From positions 310,001-374,000 of the forward strand of contig NZ_JYLI01000004.1 of the NCBI RefSeq assembly GCF_001439785.1: a stretch of 64,000 bases of DNA, read 5' to 3'. The notes under the pieces are model-generated. The model did not search any database. It was not told the DNA's origin and saw nothing but the letters and a program-made list of their open reading frames with translations. Below are positions 51,637-61,504 of this stretch, in pieces (the stretch's first letter is position 1; each line of letters begins with the position of its first letter). This stretch comes from Pseudomonas poae. GTDB lineage: Bacteria; Pseudomonadota; Gammaproteobacteria; Pseudomonadales; Pseudomonadaceae. A program made the position numbers and the translations under genes.

Positions 51637-53550
51637 ATGTCCGTACGACGCACACGCAAAGACGATGGCAGCCAATGGACCGTTGCGGACAGCCGCAGTG
51701 TTTACGGGATTCGCCATTGGGGGGCCGGGTATTTCGCGATCAATGAAGCCGGTCGCGTCGAAGTCCGTCCCAACGGCCCGAACAGCACCCCTGTCGACCT
51801 CTACGAGCAGGTTGACCAACTGCGTAAAAGCGGCCTGTCGCTGCCGTTGCTGGTGCGTTTCCCCGATATTCTGCAAGACCGCGTGCGCCAGCTCACCGGA
51901 GCCTTCGATGCGAACATCGAGCGCCTGGAATACCAGAGCAAATACACCGCGCTGTACCCGATCAAGGTGAACCAGCAGGAGGCGGTGATCGAAAACATCA
52001 TCGCCACCCAGAACGTGTCCATCGGCCTGGAAGCCGGCTCCAAGCCGGAGCTGCTGGCGGTGCTGGCCCTGGCACCCAAGGGCGGCACCATCGTCTGCAA
52101 CGGTTACAAGGACCGTGAGTTCATCCGCCTGGCACTGATGGGCCAGAAGCTCGGCCACAACGTGTTTATCGTGATCGAAAAAGAATCCGAAGTTGAGCTG
52201 GTGATCGAAGAGGCCGCCAGCCTCAAGGTCAAGCCACAGGTCGGCCTGCGCGTGCGCCTGTCGTCCCTGGCCTCGAGCAAGTGGGCCGACACCGGTGGCG
52301 AAAAGTCCAAGTTCGGCCTGTCGGCGGCGCAATTGCTGTCGGTGGTTGAGCGCTTTCGTGCAGCCGGCCTGGATCAGGGCATCCGCCTTCTGCACTTCCA
52401 CATGGGTTCGCAAATCGCCAACCTGGCTGACTACCAGCACGGCTTCAAGGAAGCCATTCGTTACTACGGCGAACTGCGCAACCTCGGCCTGCCGGTGGAC
52501 CACATCGACGTGGGCGGTGGCTTGGGCGTGGACTACGACGGCACCCACTCGCGCAACGCCAGCTCCATCAACTACGACATGGACGACTACGCCGGCGTGG
52601 TGGTGGGCATGCTCAAGGAATTCTGCGACGCGCAGAGCCTGCCGCACCCGAACATCTTCTCCGAAAGCGGCCGCTCGCTGACCGCCCACCACGCCATGCT
52701 GGTGGTGCAGGTTACCGACGTCGAAAAACACAACGACGAAATCCCGACCATCGAAAACAAGGAAAGCCTGCCCGAAACCGTGCAATGGCTGGTGGACTTG
52801 CTGGGTCCGACCGACATCGAGATGGTCACCGAAACCTACTGGCGCGCCACCCACTACATGAGCGACGTGGCCACCCAGTACGCTGATGGCAAGCTGACCC
52901 TGGCCGAAAAAGCCCTGGCCGAACAGTGCTACTTCGCCGTGTGCCGCCGCCTGCACAACTCGCTCAAGGCGCGTCAGCGTTCCCATCGCCAGGTGCTGGA
53001 CGAGCTCAATGACAAGCTGGCCGACAAGTACATCTGCAACTTCTCGGTATTCCAGAGCCTGCCCGACACCTGGGCCATCGGCCAGGTGCTGCCGATTCTG
53101 CCGCTGCACCGCCTCGACGAAGAGCCGTTGCGCCGCGCGGTGTTGCAGGACCTGACCTGCGACTCCGACGGCAAGATCAAGCAATACGTCGACGAGCAGA
53201 GCATCGAGACCAGCCTGCCGGTGCACGCCCTTAACGAAGGCGAAGACTACCTGCTGGGTATCTTCCTGGTGGGCGCGTACCAGGAAATTCTGGGTGATAT
53301 GCACAACCTGTTCGGTGACACCGACTCGGTGAACATCTACCAGCGCGAAGACGGCTCGGTGTACAGCGCTGGCATCGAAACCCACGACACCATCGAAGAC
53401 ATGCTGCGTTACGTGCACCTGTCGCCGGAGGAGTTGATGACCCACTACCGCGACAAGTGCGCGAGCGCGAAGATCTCCGCGTCGGAACGCACCCAGTTCC
53501 TGGACGCGTTGCGTCTGGGCCTGACGCGATCCTCGTACCTGTCCTCGTAA
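51637..53550 (+). CDS. speA: Biosynthetic arginine decarboxylase
   Basis: This 637-residue PLP enzyme of the fold-III class turns arginine into agmatine, the first step of putrescine synthesis. The PLP lysine lies in [11 protein letters not shown], with [14 protein letters not shown] and [14 protein letters not shown] also conserved, and the C-terminal region contains SCDSDGKI-like [10 protein letters not shown]. The ATG at 51637 follows tagggga. It is followed by a palindromic terminator. Confidence 0.97.
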   Translation: MSVRRTRKDDGSQWTVADSRSVYGIRHWGAGYFAINEAGRVEVRPNGPNSTPVDLYEQVDQLRKSGLSLPLLVRFPDILQDRVRQLTGAFDANIERLEYQSKYTALYPIKVNQQEAVIENIIATQNVSIGLEAGSKPELLAVLALAPKGGTIVCNGYKDREFIRLALMGQKLGHNVFIVIEKESEVELVIEEAASLKVKPQVGLRVRLSSLASSKWADTGGEKSKFGLSAAQLLSVVERFRAAGLDQGIRLLHFHMGSQIANLADYQHGFKEAIRYYGELRNLGLPVDHIDVGGGLGVDYDGTHSRNASSINYDMDDYAGVVVGMLKEFCDAQSLPHPNIFSESGRSLTAHHAMLVVQVTDVEKHNDEIPTIENKESLPETVQWLVDLLGPTDIEMVTETYWRATHYMSDVATQYADGKLTLAEKALAEQCYFAVCRRLHNSLKARQRSHRQVLDELNDKLADKYICNFSVFQSLPDTWAIGQVLPILPLHRLDEEPLRRAVLQDLTCDSDGKIKQYVDEQSIETSLPVHALNEGEDYLLGIFLVGAYQEILGDMHNLFGDTDSVNIYQREDGSVYSAGIETHDTIEDMLRYVHLSPEELMTHYRDKCASAKISASERTQFLDALRLGLTRSSYLSS

Positions 53551-53554
53551 CCCC

Positions 53555-53582
53555 TGTGGGAGGGGGCAAGCCCCTCCCACAT
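53555..53582. terminator. REP-type palindromic terminator after speA
   Basis: TGTGGGAGGGG-gcaag-CCCCTCCCACA is a near-perfect stem followed by tttg. It begins five bases after the speA stop. Confidence 0.8.
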
Positions 53583-53623
53583 TTGAAGCACTGCTAATCC
53601 TGAACTTTTGTGGGGGCTGAGCA

Positions 53624-54490
53624 ATGTCCAGCAAATGGCTGCAAATGTTCACTCTCGCGATGGCTGCCTTCCTGGCAGCCTGCTCGCCCATCAAAGTGCT
53701 CAATGCACTCACACCCTCCAGCACCTTCACCAAAACATCCGCAATCGCCTACGGCAGCGATCCCCGCCAGACACTCGATATCTACCGCCCCGTTCCGGCT
53801 ATTTCCAATGCTCCGGTAGTGGTGTTTTTCTACGGCGGCACCTGGAACAGCGGCGCCAGAGACGATTACGGTTTCGTCGGCGAAGCCCTGGCCTCGCGCG
53901 GCATTGTGGTGGTGATTGCCGATTACCGGCTCTACCCGCAAGTGCGCTACCCCGCGTTTTTGCAGGACGGCGCAAAAGCAGTAGCCTGGACCGTTCAGCA
54001 CGGCGCCGAATACGGTGCCGACCCCAAGCGGCTCTACGTGATGGGCCACAGCTCCGGCGCGTACAACGCCGCGATGCTGGCGCTGGATGCTCGCTGGCTG
54101 AGGGAAGAGGGTTTGACCCCTTCGATATTCAAAGGCTGGATCGGCCTGGCCGGGCCTTATGACTTTTTGCCGATTGAAAACCCGGACGTGAAACCGGTGT
54201 TTTTCTTCCCCGATTCACCGCCGGATTCGCAGCCGATCAACCATGTCAGCGCTGCGGCGCCGCCGAGCCTGTTGATCGCTTCGAATGACGACAACTTGGT
54301 CAATCCCACGCGCAATACTGGTGGGCTGGCTGAGCGTCTGAGGGTGGCTGGCGTGCCGGTGCAGACATTCTATTTCAGCCGCACCAACCATCAGACGCTG
54401 GTGGCGGCCCTGTCCAAACCCCTGCGCTGGCTGGCGCCAGTGCTGGATCGCGTCACGGCATTCATCCAAGCCAGCGACCCTGTCGATTAA
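53624..54490 (+). CDS. Lipoprotein alpha/beta-hydrolase (esterase)
   Basis: This 288-residue protein has a lipoprotein signal (FLAAC, Cys at about residue 20). It has the carboxylesterase/lipase fold with an oxyanion-hole motif FYGGTWNSG (like HGG), nucleophile GHSSGAYNAAML, and a late NHQTLVAAL histidine. It resembles the hormone-sensitive-lipase-like esterases; substrate unknown. Its 3' end overlaps the oppositely oriented MATE gene by 29 bases. Confidence 0.85.
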   Translation: MSSKWLQMFTLAMAAFLAACSPIKVLNALTPSSTFTKTSAIAYGSDPRQTLDIYRPVPAISNAPVVVFFYGGTWNSGARDDYGFVGEALASRGIVVVIADYRLYPQVRYPAFLQDGAKAVAWTVQHGAEYGADPKRLYVMGHSSGAYNAAMLALDARWLREEGLTPSIFKGWIGLAGPYDFLPIENPDVKPVFFFPDSPPDSQPINHVSAAAPPSLLIASNDDNLVNPTRNTGGLAERLRVAGVPVQTFYFSRTNHQTLVAALSKPLRWLAPVLDRVTAFIQASDPVD

Positions 54491-55799
54491 GGCGCCAGGC
54501 AATGGCCCACAAGGTAAGGCTGCGCACCGCCATGAACAGCAGGAAGCTGATCCACAGGCCGTGGTTGCCGTAACCCTGCAACAGCCAGGCAATGGGCAAC
54601 AGGATCAGCACCGTCAGCAGCATGCCGTTGCGCATCTCGCGCGCGCGGGTGGCGCCGATAAACAGACCGTCGAGCACGTAACTCCACACCGCAATCAGCG
54701 GTAGCACCGCCAGATACGGCAGGTAGCGGTCGGCGGTGTCGCGCACACTGGGGATGTCGGTCTGCATGGCGATAAACAGGTGGCCGGCGAAGGTGAACAG
54801 CAGGGCGAAGCCGACGCTGGCGATCAGTGACCAGCCGCAGGCGACGATCAGTGAGCGGCGCAAAGCCTGGCGGTCGTGGGCGCCGATGGCGTGACCGCAC
54901 AGGGCTTCCACCGCGTGGGCCAGGCCGTCCAGTGCGTGGGCAGTCAGCAACAGGCCGTTGAGCAGCAGCGCATTGGCCGCCACCGTGGCATCACCCAAAC
55001 GCGCGCCTTGCACGGTGATCATGAAAAACACCGACTGCAAGGCCAGGCTGCGGATAAAAATGTCGCGGTTGACCGCCAGCAGCGGGCGCCAGTTCTGCCA
55101 CACCTTGAGCGCGGCCCAGGCGATCTGTCCGGGGTAGGCGCGCAGGGCCTTTTGCGTGAGTGCCAGGCCCAGCAGGGCGCCGGTCCATTCGGCGATCACC
55201 GACGCGCGTGCGGAGCCGAGCACGCCCCAATCCAGGCCGAGCACGAACCACAGGTTGAGTGCGATGTTCACCAGGTTGGTGGTCAGCAGAATCGCCAGCG
55301 GCGCCCGAGCGTTCTGGGTGCCGAGAAACCAGCCGACCAGGGCGTAGCTGGCCAGCGCGGCAGGCAGGCCGAACAGGCGGGTGTGGAAGAACTCGCGGGT
55401 GAGTTGGCCCAGTTCGGGCGAAGGCTGCATCCATTCCAGCGCCAGATGGCTCAGAGGGATGCCCACGGTGCCGAGCAGCATCGCCAGGCCCAGCGCCAGC
55501 AGCAGGCCCTGCAGCAGAATTTGCCGCAACGCCGCGCCGTCATTGCGCCCGGCAGCCTGGGCGGCAAAGCCGGTGGAGCCCATGCGCAGAAAGCCCATGG
55601 CCCAGGCGAGGAAGGTATACAGCGTGGCCCCGACCGCGACCGCGCCCAACTGGTGGGCGTGGGGCAAGTGGCCGATGACCATGCTGTCCACCAGCGCCAC
55701 CAGCGGCACGGAGATGTTCGAAAGAATCATCGGCGCCGCCAGCGCCCAGACACGGCGATGAGTGGGGCGGTCGCGCCAGTCGGTCAATAAGGTCGGCAT
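54462..55799 (-). CDS. MATE-family efflux protein (DinF type)
   Basis: This 445-residue exporter has twelve predicted membrane helices, beginning VWALAAPMILSNISVPLVALVDSMVIGHLPHAHQLGAVAVGA, the conserved DinF/MATE start, and containing FLRMGSTGFAAQAAGR. It is a cation- or proton-coupled drug/metabolite antiporter of unknown substrate. The ATG at 55799 is chosen; a start at 55823 precedes the conserved region without support. Confidence 0.92.
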   Translation of the reverse strand: MPTLLTDWRDRPTHRRVWALAAPMILSNISVPLVALVDSMVIGHLPHAHQLGAVAVGATLYTFLAWAMGFLRMGSTGFAAQAAGRNDGAALRQILLQGLLLALGLAMLLGTVGIPLSHLALEWMQPSPELGQLTREFFHTRLFGLPAALASYALVGWFLGTQNARAPLAILLTTNLVNIALNLWFVLGLDWGVLGSARASVIAEWTGALLGLALTQKALRAYPGQIAWAALKVWQNWRPLLAVNRDIFIRSLALQSVFFMITVQGARLGDATVAANALLLNGLLLTAHALDGLAHAVEALCGHAIGAHDRQALRRSLIVACGWSLIASVGFALLFTFAGHLFIAMQTDIPSVRDTADRYLPYLAVLPLIAVWSYVLDGLFIGATRAREMRNGMLLTVLILLPIAWLLQGYGNHGLWISFLLFMAVRSLTLWAIAWRLNRQGRWLG

Positions 55800-55890
55800 G
55801 GGGGCTCCTTCGGGGAGCGGCATTGTAACCTCGTATTAACCACACCAAGGAACCAATGTGGGAGGCATTGTCGCGCAGCAAACAGCGTCT

Positions 55891-55914
55891 CTGTGGCGAG
55901 CGGGCTTGCCACAG
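55891..55914. repeat. REP-related hairpin
   Basis: CTGTGGC-gagcgggctt-GCCACAG is a single-arm relative of the 32805-32937 family, lying between the divergent MATE and alpha-2-macroglobulin genes. Confidence 0.55.
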
Positions 55915-56062
55915 GAGTGTGATTGCCTGAAGTTTCAGGTTTTAAAATCAACCCGTTATTTTGTGTTTGATAAAAGGTCTCTCCACCTTTTGATCTCCAG
56001 CGGCAGTCTCGCTACGGCTGATATATAGTTCACACCCGGTTCCCTCTTACTACGAGTGCCCC

Positions 56063-59000
56063 ATGCTTAACAAAGGATTGTTCCTGGCCTGTGCGCTGGC
56101 CCTGCTGAGTGCCTGCGATTCTTCCGATAAACCGGCTGCACCGTCTGCGCCCAGCGCGGCGGCAGTGCCCAAATCGGCCAGGGCGGCGCCGGATGTGGCA
56201 GCGTTGAAGCAGCGCTACGCCGGGCGCGAGTTGAGTGTGGTGGACGTGTCCGAGGTGCAACTGGACGGCGCCAGCACGCTGTCGGTGAGCTTTTCCATTC
56301 CCCTGGACCCCGATCAGACATTCGCCGACAAGCTCCATCTGGTCGACAGCAAGTCCGGCAAGGTCGATGGCGCCTGGGAGCTGTCCGACAACCTGATGGA
56401 ACTGCGCCTGCGCCACCTTGAGCCGCAGCGCAAACTGGTGCTCACCGTCGACCCCGGAGTGAAGGCGGTGAACAACGCTCTGCTGCCCGCCGAATACAGC
56501 GCCCGCCTGGAAACCCGCGACCTGCAAGCCACCGTCGGCTTCGCCAGCCGCGGCACCCTGTTGCCTACGCGTCTGGCCGAAGGTTTGCCGGTGATTGCGC
56601 TGAATGTTGACAAGATCGACGTGGAATTCTTCCGCATCAAGCCCGAATCCCTGCCTTCGTTCCTGGCGCAGTGGGGCCGCAACACCAGCCTGCAAAGCTA
56701 CGAGTCCCAGGAGCTGCTGCCCCTGGCCGACCTGGTCTACGGTGGCCGTTTCGACCTGAACCCGGCACGCAACACCCGCGAGACGCTGTTGTTGCCGATC
56801 GCAGGCCTCAAGCAATTGCAGCAACCGGGCGTGTATCTGGCGGTGATGCGCGCGTCGGGCACCTACAATTACTCGCAGCCGGCCACACTGTTCACCTTGA
56901 GTGATATCGGCCTGTCGGTGCATCGCTACGCCAATCGTCTGGATGTATTTACCCAGGCACTGGAAGGCGGCAAGGCGCTGGAGGGCGTCGAGCTTGAAGT
57001 GCTGGACGCCGAGGGCCGCGTATTGGGTCAGGGCAAGACGGAACAGGGCGGCCACGCCGAGCTGCCGCTGCCGAAAAAAGCCCAGGTGCTGTTGGCCAGG
57101 CAGGGCGAGCAAACCAGCCTGTTGCGTCTGGACAGTGCGGCCCTGGACCTGGCCGAATTCGATATCGGCGGGCAACCGTCGCACCCGTTGCAGTTTTTTG
57201 TGTTCGGCCCGCGCGACCTGTATCGCCCCGGCGAAACGGTGCTGCTCAATGCTCTGTTGCGCGACAAGGACGGCAACGCCGTCAAGCCGCAGCCGGTGAG
57301 CGTCGAGGTGCGCCGCCCGGATGAACAGGTGAGCCGCAAGTTCGTGTGGGAAGCCGACGCCTCCGGCCTCTATCAATACCCCTTGCAACTGGCAGGCGAA
57401 GCGCCGACCGGGCGCTGGCAACTGGTGTTCGATCTGGGTGACGGCAAGCCGCAGCTGTATGAATTTCTTGTCGAGGACTTCCTGCCCGAGCGGTTGGCGC
57501 TGGAACTCAAGGGCAGCGACACCGCGCTGAGCCCGGCGGACAACCCGGTGATCCAGGTGAATGGGCGCTACCTGTACGGCGCGCCGGCATCGGGCAATCG
57601 GGTCAGCGGCCAAGTCTACGTGCGCCCGCTGCGTGAGGCGGTCAAGTCGCTGCCGGGTTATCAATTCGGCTCGGTCACCGAAGAAGAGCTGAGCCAGGAT
57701 TTCGAACTGGACGAAAGCGTACTCGACGCCAAAGGCCAGCAAGCGTTGACCCTGGAAAGCAAATGGTCCGAGGCCAAGTCGCCGCTGCAACTGATCGTGC
57801 AGGCCAGCCTGCAGGAGTCCGGCGGGCGCCCGATCACCCGGCGTCTGGTGCAGCCGATCTGGCCGGCCGAGCAACTGCCTGGCCTGCGCGGGCTGTTTGA
57901 CGGCAAGGAAACCAATGGCGACGGCCCGGCGGAATTCGAAGTGCTGGTGGCCAACCAGGAAGGGCAGAAGCTCGCCGCGCACAACCTCAAGGTGCGCCTG
58001 GTGCGCGAGCGCCGCGACTACTACTGGAACTACTCCGACAACGACGGCTGGAGCTATCACTTCAACGAAAAATTCCTCAACCTCGACGAGCAGATCCTCA
58101 ACATCAAGGCCGGCGACACCGCCAGAGTCAGCTTCCAGGTGGAATGGGGCCCGTACCGCGTCGAAGTGGAAGACCCGCAGACCGGGTTGGTCAGCAGCCT
58201 GCGGTTCTGGGCCGGTTACCAGGCCCAGGACAACACCGAAGGCGGCGCCGTGCGCCCGGATCAGGTCAAGCTGGCACTGGATAAACCCGCCTATGGCGAC
58301 GGCGACACAGCGAATGTCACGGTGACGCCGCCGGCGGCTGGTAAAGGCTACCTGTTGGTGGAATCCGCCGAAGGGCCGTTGTGGTGGGAGGAAATCGACG
58401 TACCTGCCGAAGGCAAAAGCTTTGCCGTGAAACTGGACCCGAAATGGGCGCGGCATGACCTGTACGTGAGTGCGCTGGTGGTTCGTCCCGGCGAGCGCAA
58501 GGCCAATATCACCCCCAAGCGGGCCGTGGGCCTGTTGCACCTGCCGCTGGATCGCACCCAGCGCAAACTCGCCCTGACCCTCACGGCGCCGGAAAAAATG
58601 CGCCCCAAACAACCGCTGACGGTGAAGATTGCCGCCAAAAACGCCGACGGCAGCGTGCCCAAGCAGGTGCATGTGCTGCTGGCGGCGGTGGACGTGGGCA
58701 TTCTCAATATCACCGAATACCCGACACCCGACCCGTACTCCAGCCTGTTCGGCCGCAAGGCCTATGGTGTCGATCAGTTCGACATCTACGGCCAGTTGAT
58801 CGAGGCCGGGCAGGGCCGTCTGGCCAGCCTGGCGTTCGGTGGTGACGCGGCGCTGGCCAAGGGCGGCAAGCGCCCGGACACCAGCGTGACCATCGTCGCC
58901 CTGCAAAGCGCGCCGGTTACCTTGAACGAGCAGGGCGAGGGCGAAGTCAGCGTCAATATTCCCGACTTCAACGGCGAACTGCGCCTGATGGCCCAGGCCT

Positions 59001-60958
59001 GGAGCGATGACCGCTACGGCATGGCCGAAGGCAAGACAGTGATCGCCGCGCCGCTGATCGCCGAACTGTCGGCGCCGCGCTTTCTGGCCGGTGGCGACCA
59101 GACTACCCTGGCGCTGGACCTGTCCAACCTGTCGGGCAAGGCGCAGAAACTGGAGGTGCAGTTGCGCGCCGAAGGGCAACTGGAGTTGGTCAACAGCGGC
59201 GCGCAAACCGTCGAATTGAAGCAGGGCCAGCGCACCACGTTGCGCATTCCGGTGAAAGCCTGGGGCGGCCTGGGGCAGGGCAAGGTCAAGGTGAGCGTCA
59301 ACGGCCTGGACCTGCCGGGGGAAAACCTGCCGCCTTTCAGCCGCGAATGGACGCTGGGCGTGCGCCCGGCCTACCCGGCGTTGCTCAAACATTACCGCGC
59401 GGTGCTCAAGGATCAGCCGTGGAGCCTGCCAGCGGGCGCGCTGGATCAGTTCGACGCCTCCGGGCGTGAGGCGCTGTTGAGCCTGTCGAGCCGGCCGCCG
59501 TTGAACCTCGGCGCGCAAATCGCGGCGCTCAAGGCGTACCCCTACGGTTGTCTGGAGCAAACCGCCAGCGGCCTGTACCCCTCGCTGTATGCCGACGAGG
59601 CGTTGCTCAAGCGTCTGAGCATCAAGGGCGAGCCGGACGCCGAGCGCAAGCGCAAGATCGAACTGGGCATCGAGCGCCTGCTGGGCATGCAGCGCTATAA
59701 CGGCAGCTTTGGCCTGTGGGGCGCCGATGGCGAGGAAGAGTACTGGCTGACCGCCTATGTCACCGACTTCCTGCTGCGCGCCCGCGACCAAGGCTTTGCG
59801 GTGCCGCCTGAAGCCTTGAAAAAAGCCAGTGAGCGCCTGCTGCGCTATGTGCAGGAGCGTAACCTGATCGAGGTGGATTACAGCGACAACGCCGAACACA
59901 CCCGCTTTGCCGTGCAGGCCTACGCCGGTATGGTGCTGGCGCGCAGTCAACAGGCACCATTGGGCGCATTGCGCAGCATTTTCGAGCGGCGCAGCGACGC
60001 GCGTTCCGGGTTGCCGCTGGTGCAACTGTCCATCGCCTTGCAGAAGATGGGCGATCAGCCACGGGCCGATCAGGCGTTACAGGCAGGGCTCGCCGCCCAG
60101 CGCAGCGCCAAGGAATGGCTGGCCGACTACGGCAGCCCGCTGCGCGATCAGGCGATGATTCTGGCGTTGCTGGAGGAAAATGACCTGGCCAAGGGCACGC
60201 GTGAAGAGCGCCTGTTCAGCTTGTCGGACCAATTGGCGGCCAGCCCGTACCTGTCGACCCAGGAGCGCAATTCACTGTTCCTGGCCGGGCGGCTCGGGTT
60301 TTCCCTGCCCGAGGCGAACTGGCAGGTAGCCCTGACCGGCAGCGGCGGCACGCAGGAGCTGAACAACCAGCACTCCACCGTGCAACTGGATGACACGTCG
60401 CTGGCAAGCGACATCAGCCTGAGCAATGGGGGCCAAACGCCGGTGTATCAGCAATTGACCATTTCCGGTTATCCACAGGTGCCACCAGCACCGGGCGGCG
60501 ACAACCTGAGTATCCGCCGCGAATACCTGGGCATGAACGGTCAGCCGCTGAACCTGCACAACCTCAACAGCGGCGACCTGGTGCTGGTGCACCTGACGGT
60601 CGGCGCCAAACAGCGCGTGCCGGATGCCCTGGTGGTGGACCTGCTGCCGGCCGGTCTGGAGCTGGAAAACCAGAACCTGGCGCAAAGCGCCGCCAGCCTG
60701 GAAAACGCCAGCAGCCAGGTGAAGGAATGGCGCGAGTCGATGCAGAACGCCTCGCTCAAGCATCAGGAGTTCCGCGATGACCGCTACGTGGCGGCGCTGA
60801 ACCTGGACGGCTACGGCGCCACGCACCTGCTGTACCTGGCGCGTGCGGTCACCCCGGGCACCTACCGTGTGCCGCCGTCGCAGGTGGAGTCGATGTACCG
60901 GCCGAACTGGCAGGCGGTGGGAGAGACCCCGGCAGACATGGTGATCAAGGGCCGCTGA
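56063..60958 (+). CDS. yfhM: Bacterial alpha-2-macroglobulin lipoprotein
   Basis: This is a 1631-residue protease trap. It has a lipoprotein signal (LLSACDSS, Cys at 19), many immunoglobulin-like MG domains (about 150-900), then the thioester domain: YGCLEQT with the thioester cysteine (residue 1163) and glutamine (1166), followed by an alpha-helical toroid (1150-1450) and the receptor-like C-terminus. It is thought to trap foreign proteases in the periplasm, working with PBP1C in repair of the envelope. In E. coli the homologue yfhM is next to pbpC; here a small gene lies between. Confidence 0.93.
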   Translation: MLNKGLFLACALALLSACDSSDKPAAPSAPSAAAVPKSARAAPDVAALKQRYAGRELSVVDVSEVQLDGASTLSVSFSIPLDPDQTFADKLHLVDSKSGKVDGAWELSDNLMELRLRHLEPQRKLVLTVDPGVKAVNNALLPAEYSARLETRDLQATVGFASRGTLLPTRLAEGLPVIALNVDKIDVEFFRIKPESLPSFLAQWGRNTSLQSYESQELLPLADLVYGGRFDLNPARNTRETLLLPIAGLKQLQQPGVYLAVMRASGTYNYSQPATLFTLSDIGLSVHRYANRLDVFTQALEGGKALEGVELEVLDAEGRVLGQGKTEQGGHAELPLPKKAQVLLARQGEQTSLLRLDSAALDLAEFDIGGQPSHPLQFFVFGPRDLYRPGETVLLNALLRDKDGNAVKPQPVSVEVRRPDEQVSRKFVWEADASGLYQYPLQLAGEAPTGRWQLVFDLGDGKPQLYEFLVEDFLPERLALELKGSDTALSPADNPVIQVNGRYLYGAPASGNRVSGQVYVRPLREAVKSLPGYQFGSVTEEELSQDFELDESVLDAKGQQALTLESKWSEAKSPLQLIVQASLQESGGRPITRRLVQPIWPAEQLPGLRGLFDGKETNGDGPAEFEVLVANQEGQKLAAHNLKVRLVRERRDYYWNYSDNDGWSYHFNEKFLNLDEQILNIKAGDTARVSFQVEWGPYRVEVEDPQTGLVSSLRFWAGYQAQDNTEGGAVRPDQVKLALDKPAYGDGDTANVTVTPPAAGKGYLLVESAEGPLWWEEIDVPAEGKSFAVKLDPKWARHDLYVSALVVRPGERKANITPKRAVGLLHLPLDRTQRKLALTLTAPEKMRPKQPLTVKIAAKNADGSVPKQVHVLLAAVDVGILNITEYPTPDPYSSLFGRKAYGVDQFDIYGQLIEAGQGRLASLAFGGDAALAKGGKRPDTSVTIVALQSAPVTLNEQGEGEVSVNIPDFNGELRLMAQAWSDDRYGMAEGKTVIAAPLIAELSAPRFLAGGDQTTLALDLSNLSGKAQKLEVQLRAEGQLELVNSGAQTVELKQGQRTTLRIPVKAWGGLGQGKVKVSVNGLDLPGENLPPFSREWTLGVRPAYPALLKHYRAVLKDQPWSLPAGALDQFDASGREALLSLSSRPPLNLGAQIAALKAYPYGCLEQTASGLYPSLYADEALLKRLSIKGEPDAERKRKIELGIERLLGMQRYNGSFGLWGADGEEEYWLTAYVTDFLLRARDQGFAVPPEALKKASERLLRYVQERNLIEVDYSDNAEHTRFAVQAYAGMVLARSQQAPLGALRSIFERRSDARSGLPLVQLSIALQKMGDQPRADQALQAGLAAQRSAKEWLADYGSPLRDQAMILALLEENDLAKGTREERLFSLSDQLAASPYLSTQERNSLFLAGRLGFSLPEANWQVALTGSGGTQELNNQHSTVQLDDTSLASDISLSNGGQTPVYQQLTISGYPQVPPAPGGDNLSIRREYLGMNGQPLNLHNLNSGDLVLVHLTVGAKQRVPDALVVDLLPAGLELENQNLAQSAASLENASSQVKEWRESMQNASLKHQEFRDDRYVAALNLDGYGATHLLYLARAVTPGTYRVPPSQVESMYRPNWQAVGETPADMVIKGR

Positions 60959-61003
60959 GGCCCGGCACTGAACGCAGGGAAGTGGGGGAGGAGGCTGGCT
61001 GGG

Positions 61004-61297
61004 TCAGTGCACGACCCAGCTCAGCAACCACAACCCCAGCATCAGCCAGATGATCCCCATGATGATCGAGGCGCGCATGAACGCACGGACCGCCGAGTAC
61101 AGCAGCATCAAGCCAATGATCAGGGTAATGATGCTGATGATCGAGGTGTCCATGCCCAGGGTGCGCGACAGGCCTTCGACAAAGTTGCCGCCGGCATGGG
61201 TCAAGGCCCCGAACAGGCCGCTGAGGCCGTCGACGATAAACCGGATCACTGAACCCAGTGCCTGGCCCAACCATTCAAAGAAGCTTTCTACCTGCAT
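61004..61297 (-). CDS. Small inner-membrane protein
   Basis: This 97-residue protein has an amphipathic N-terminus (MQVESFFEWLGQALGSVIRF) and two membrane helices (about 55-72, IISIITLIIGLMLLYSAV; about 76-97, ASIIMGIIWLMLGLWLLSWVV). Function unknown. It is read opposite to the flanking yfhM and pbpC genes. A longer frame to 61369 exists but the ATG at 61297 fits best. Confidence 0.7.
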   Translation of the reverse strand: MQVESFFEWLGQALGSVIRFIVDGLSGLFGALTHAGGNFVEGLSRTLGMDTSIISIITLIIGLMLLYSAVRAFMRASIIMGIIWLMLGLWLLSWVVH

Positions 61298-61417
61298 GTG
61301 TGTGTCCTGATGAGAGGGTGGGCGTGTCTGTGCCTTTGGTTGCCGATAACGCGGGCTAGTTCCCTGCAAGCATAGAGGTTTGGCGGTTTGAGTTTTCGAT
61401 TAATCATGCAATTCAAG

Positions 61418-61504
61418 GTGGGAGGGGACTTGTTCCCGATAGCGGTGTGTCAGCTGTGAATAAGTTGGCTGGAAGGTCGCCATCGGGAGCAAGCCCCCTC
61501 CCAC
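61418..61504. repeat. REP-like inverted pair overlapping the start of pbpC
   Basis: The left arm gtgggaggggacttgttccc (61418) and the inverted right arm gggagcaagccccctcccac (to 61504) belong to the 'gggaggggcttgctccc' variant. The right arm lies inside the first codons of the annotated pbpC frame. Confidence 0.8.

Noticed and set aside
51622..53733. A 703-codon frame opposite speA
   Set aside because: It mirrors the arginine decarboxylase; composition and lack of motifs mark it as a shadow frame.
56030..60025. A 1331-codon open frame antisense to the alpha-2-macroglobulin gene
   Set aside because: It lies wholly opposite a well-recognised gene; long antisense frames are expected in GC-rich DNA with third-position G/C bias, and the product shows no known domain.
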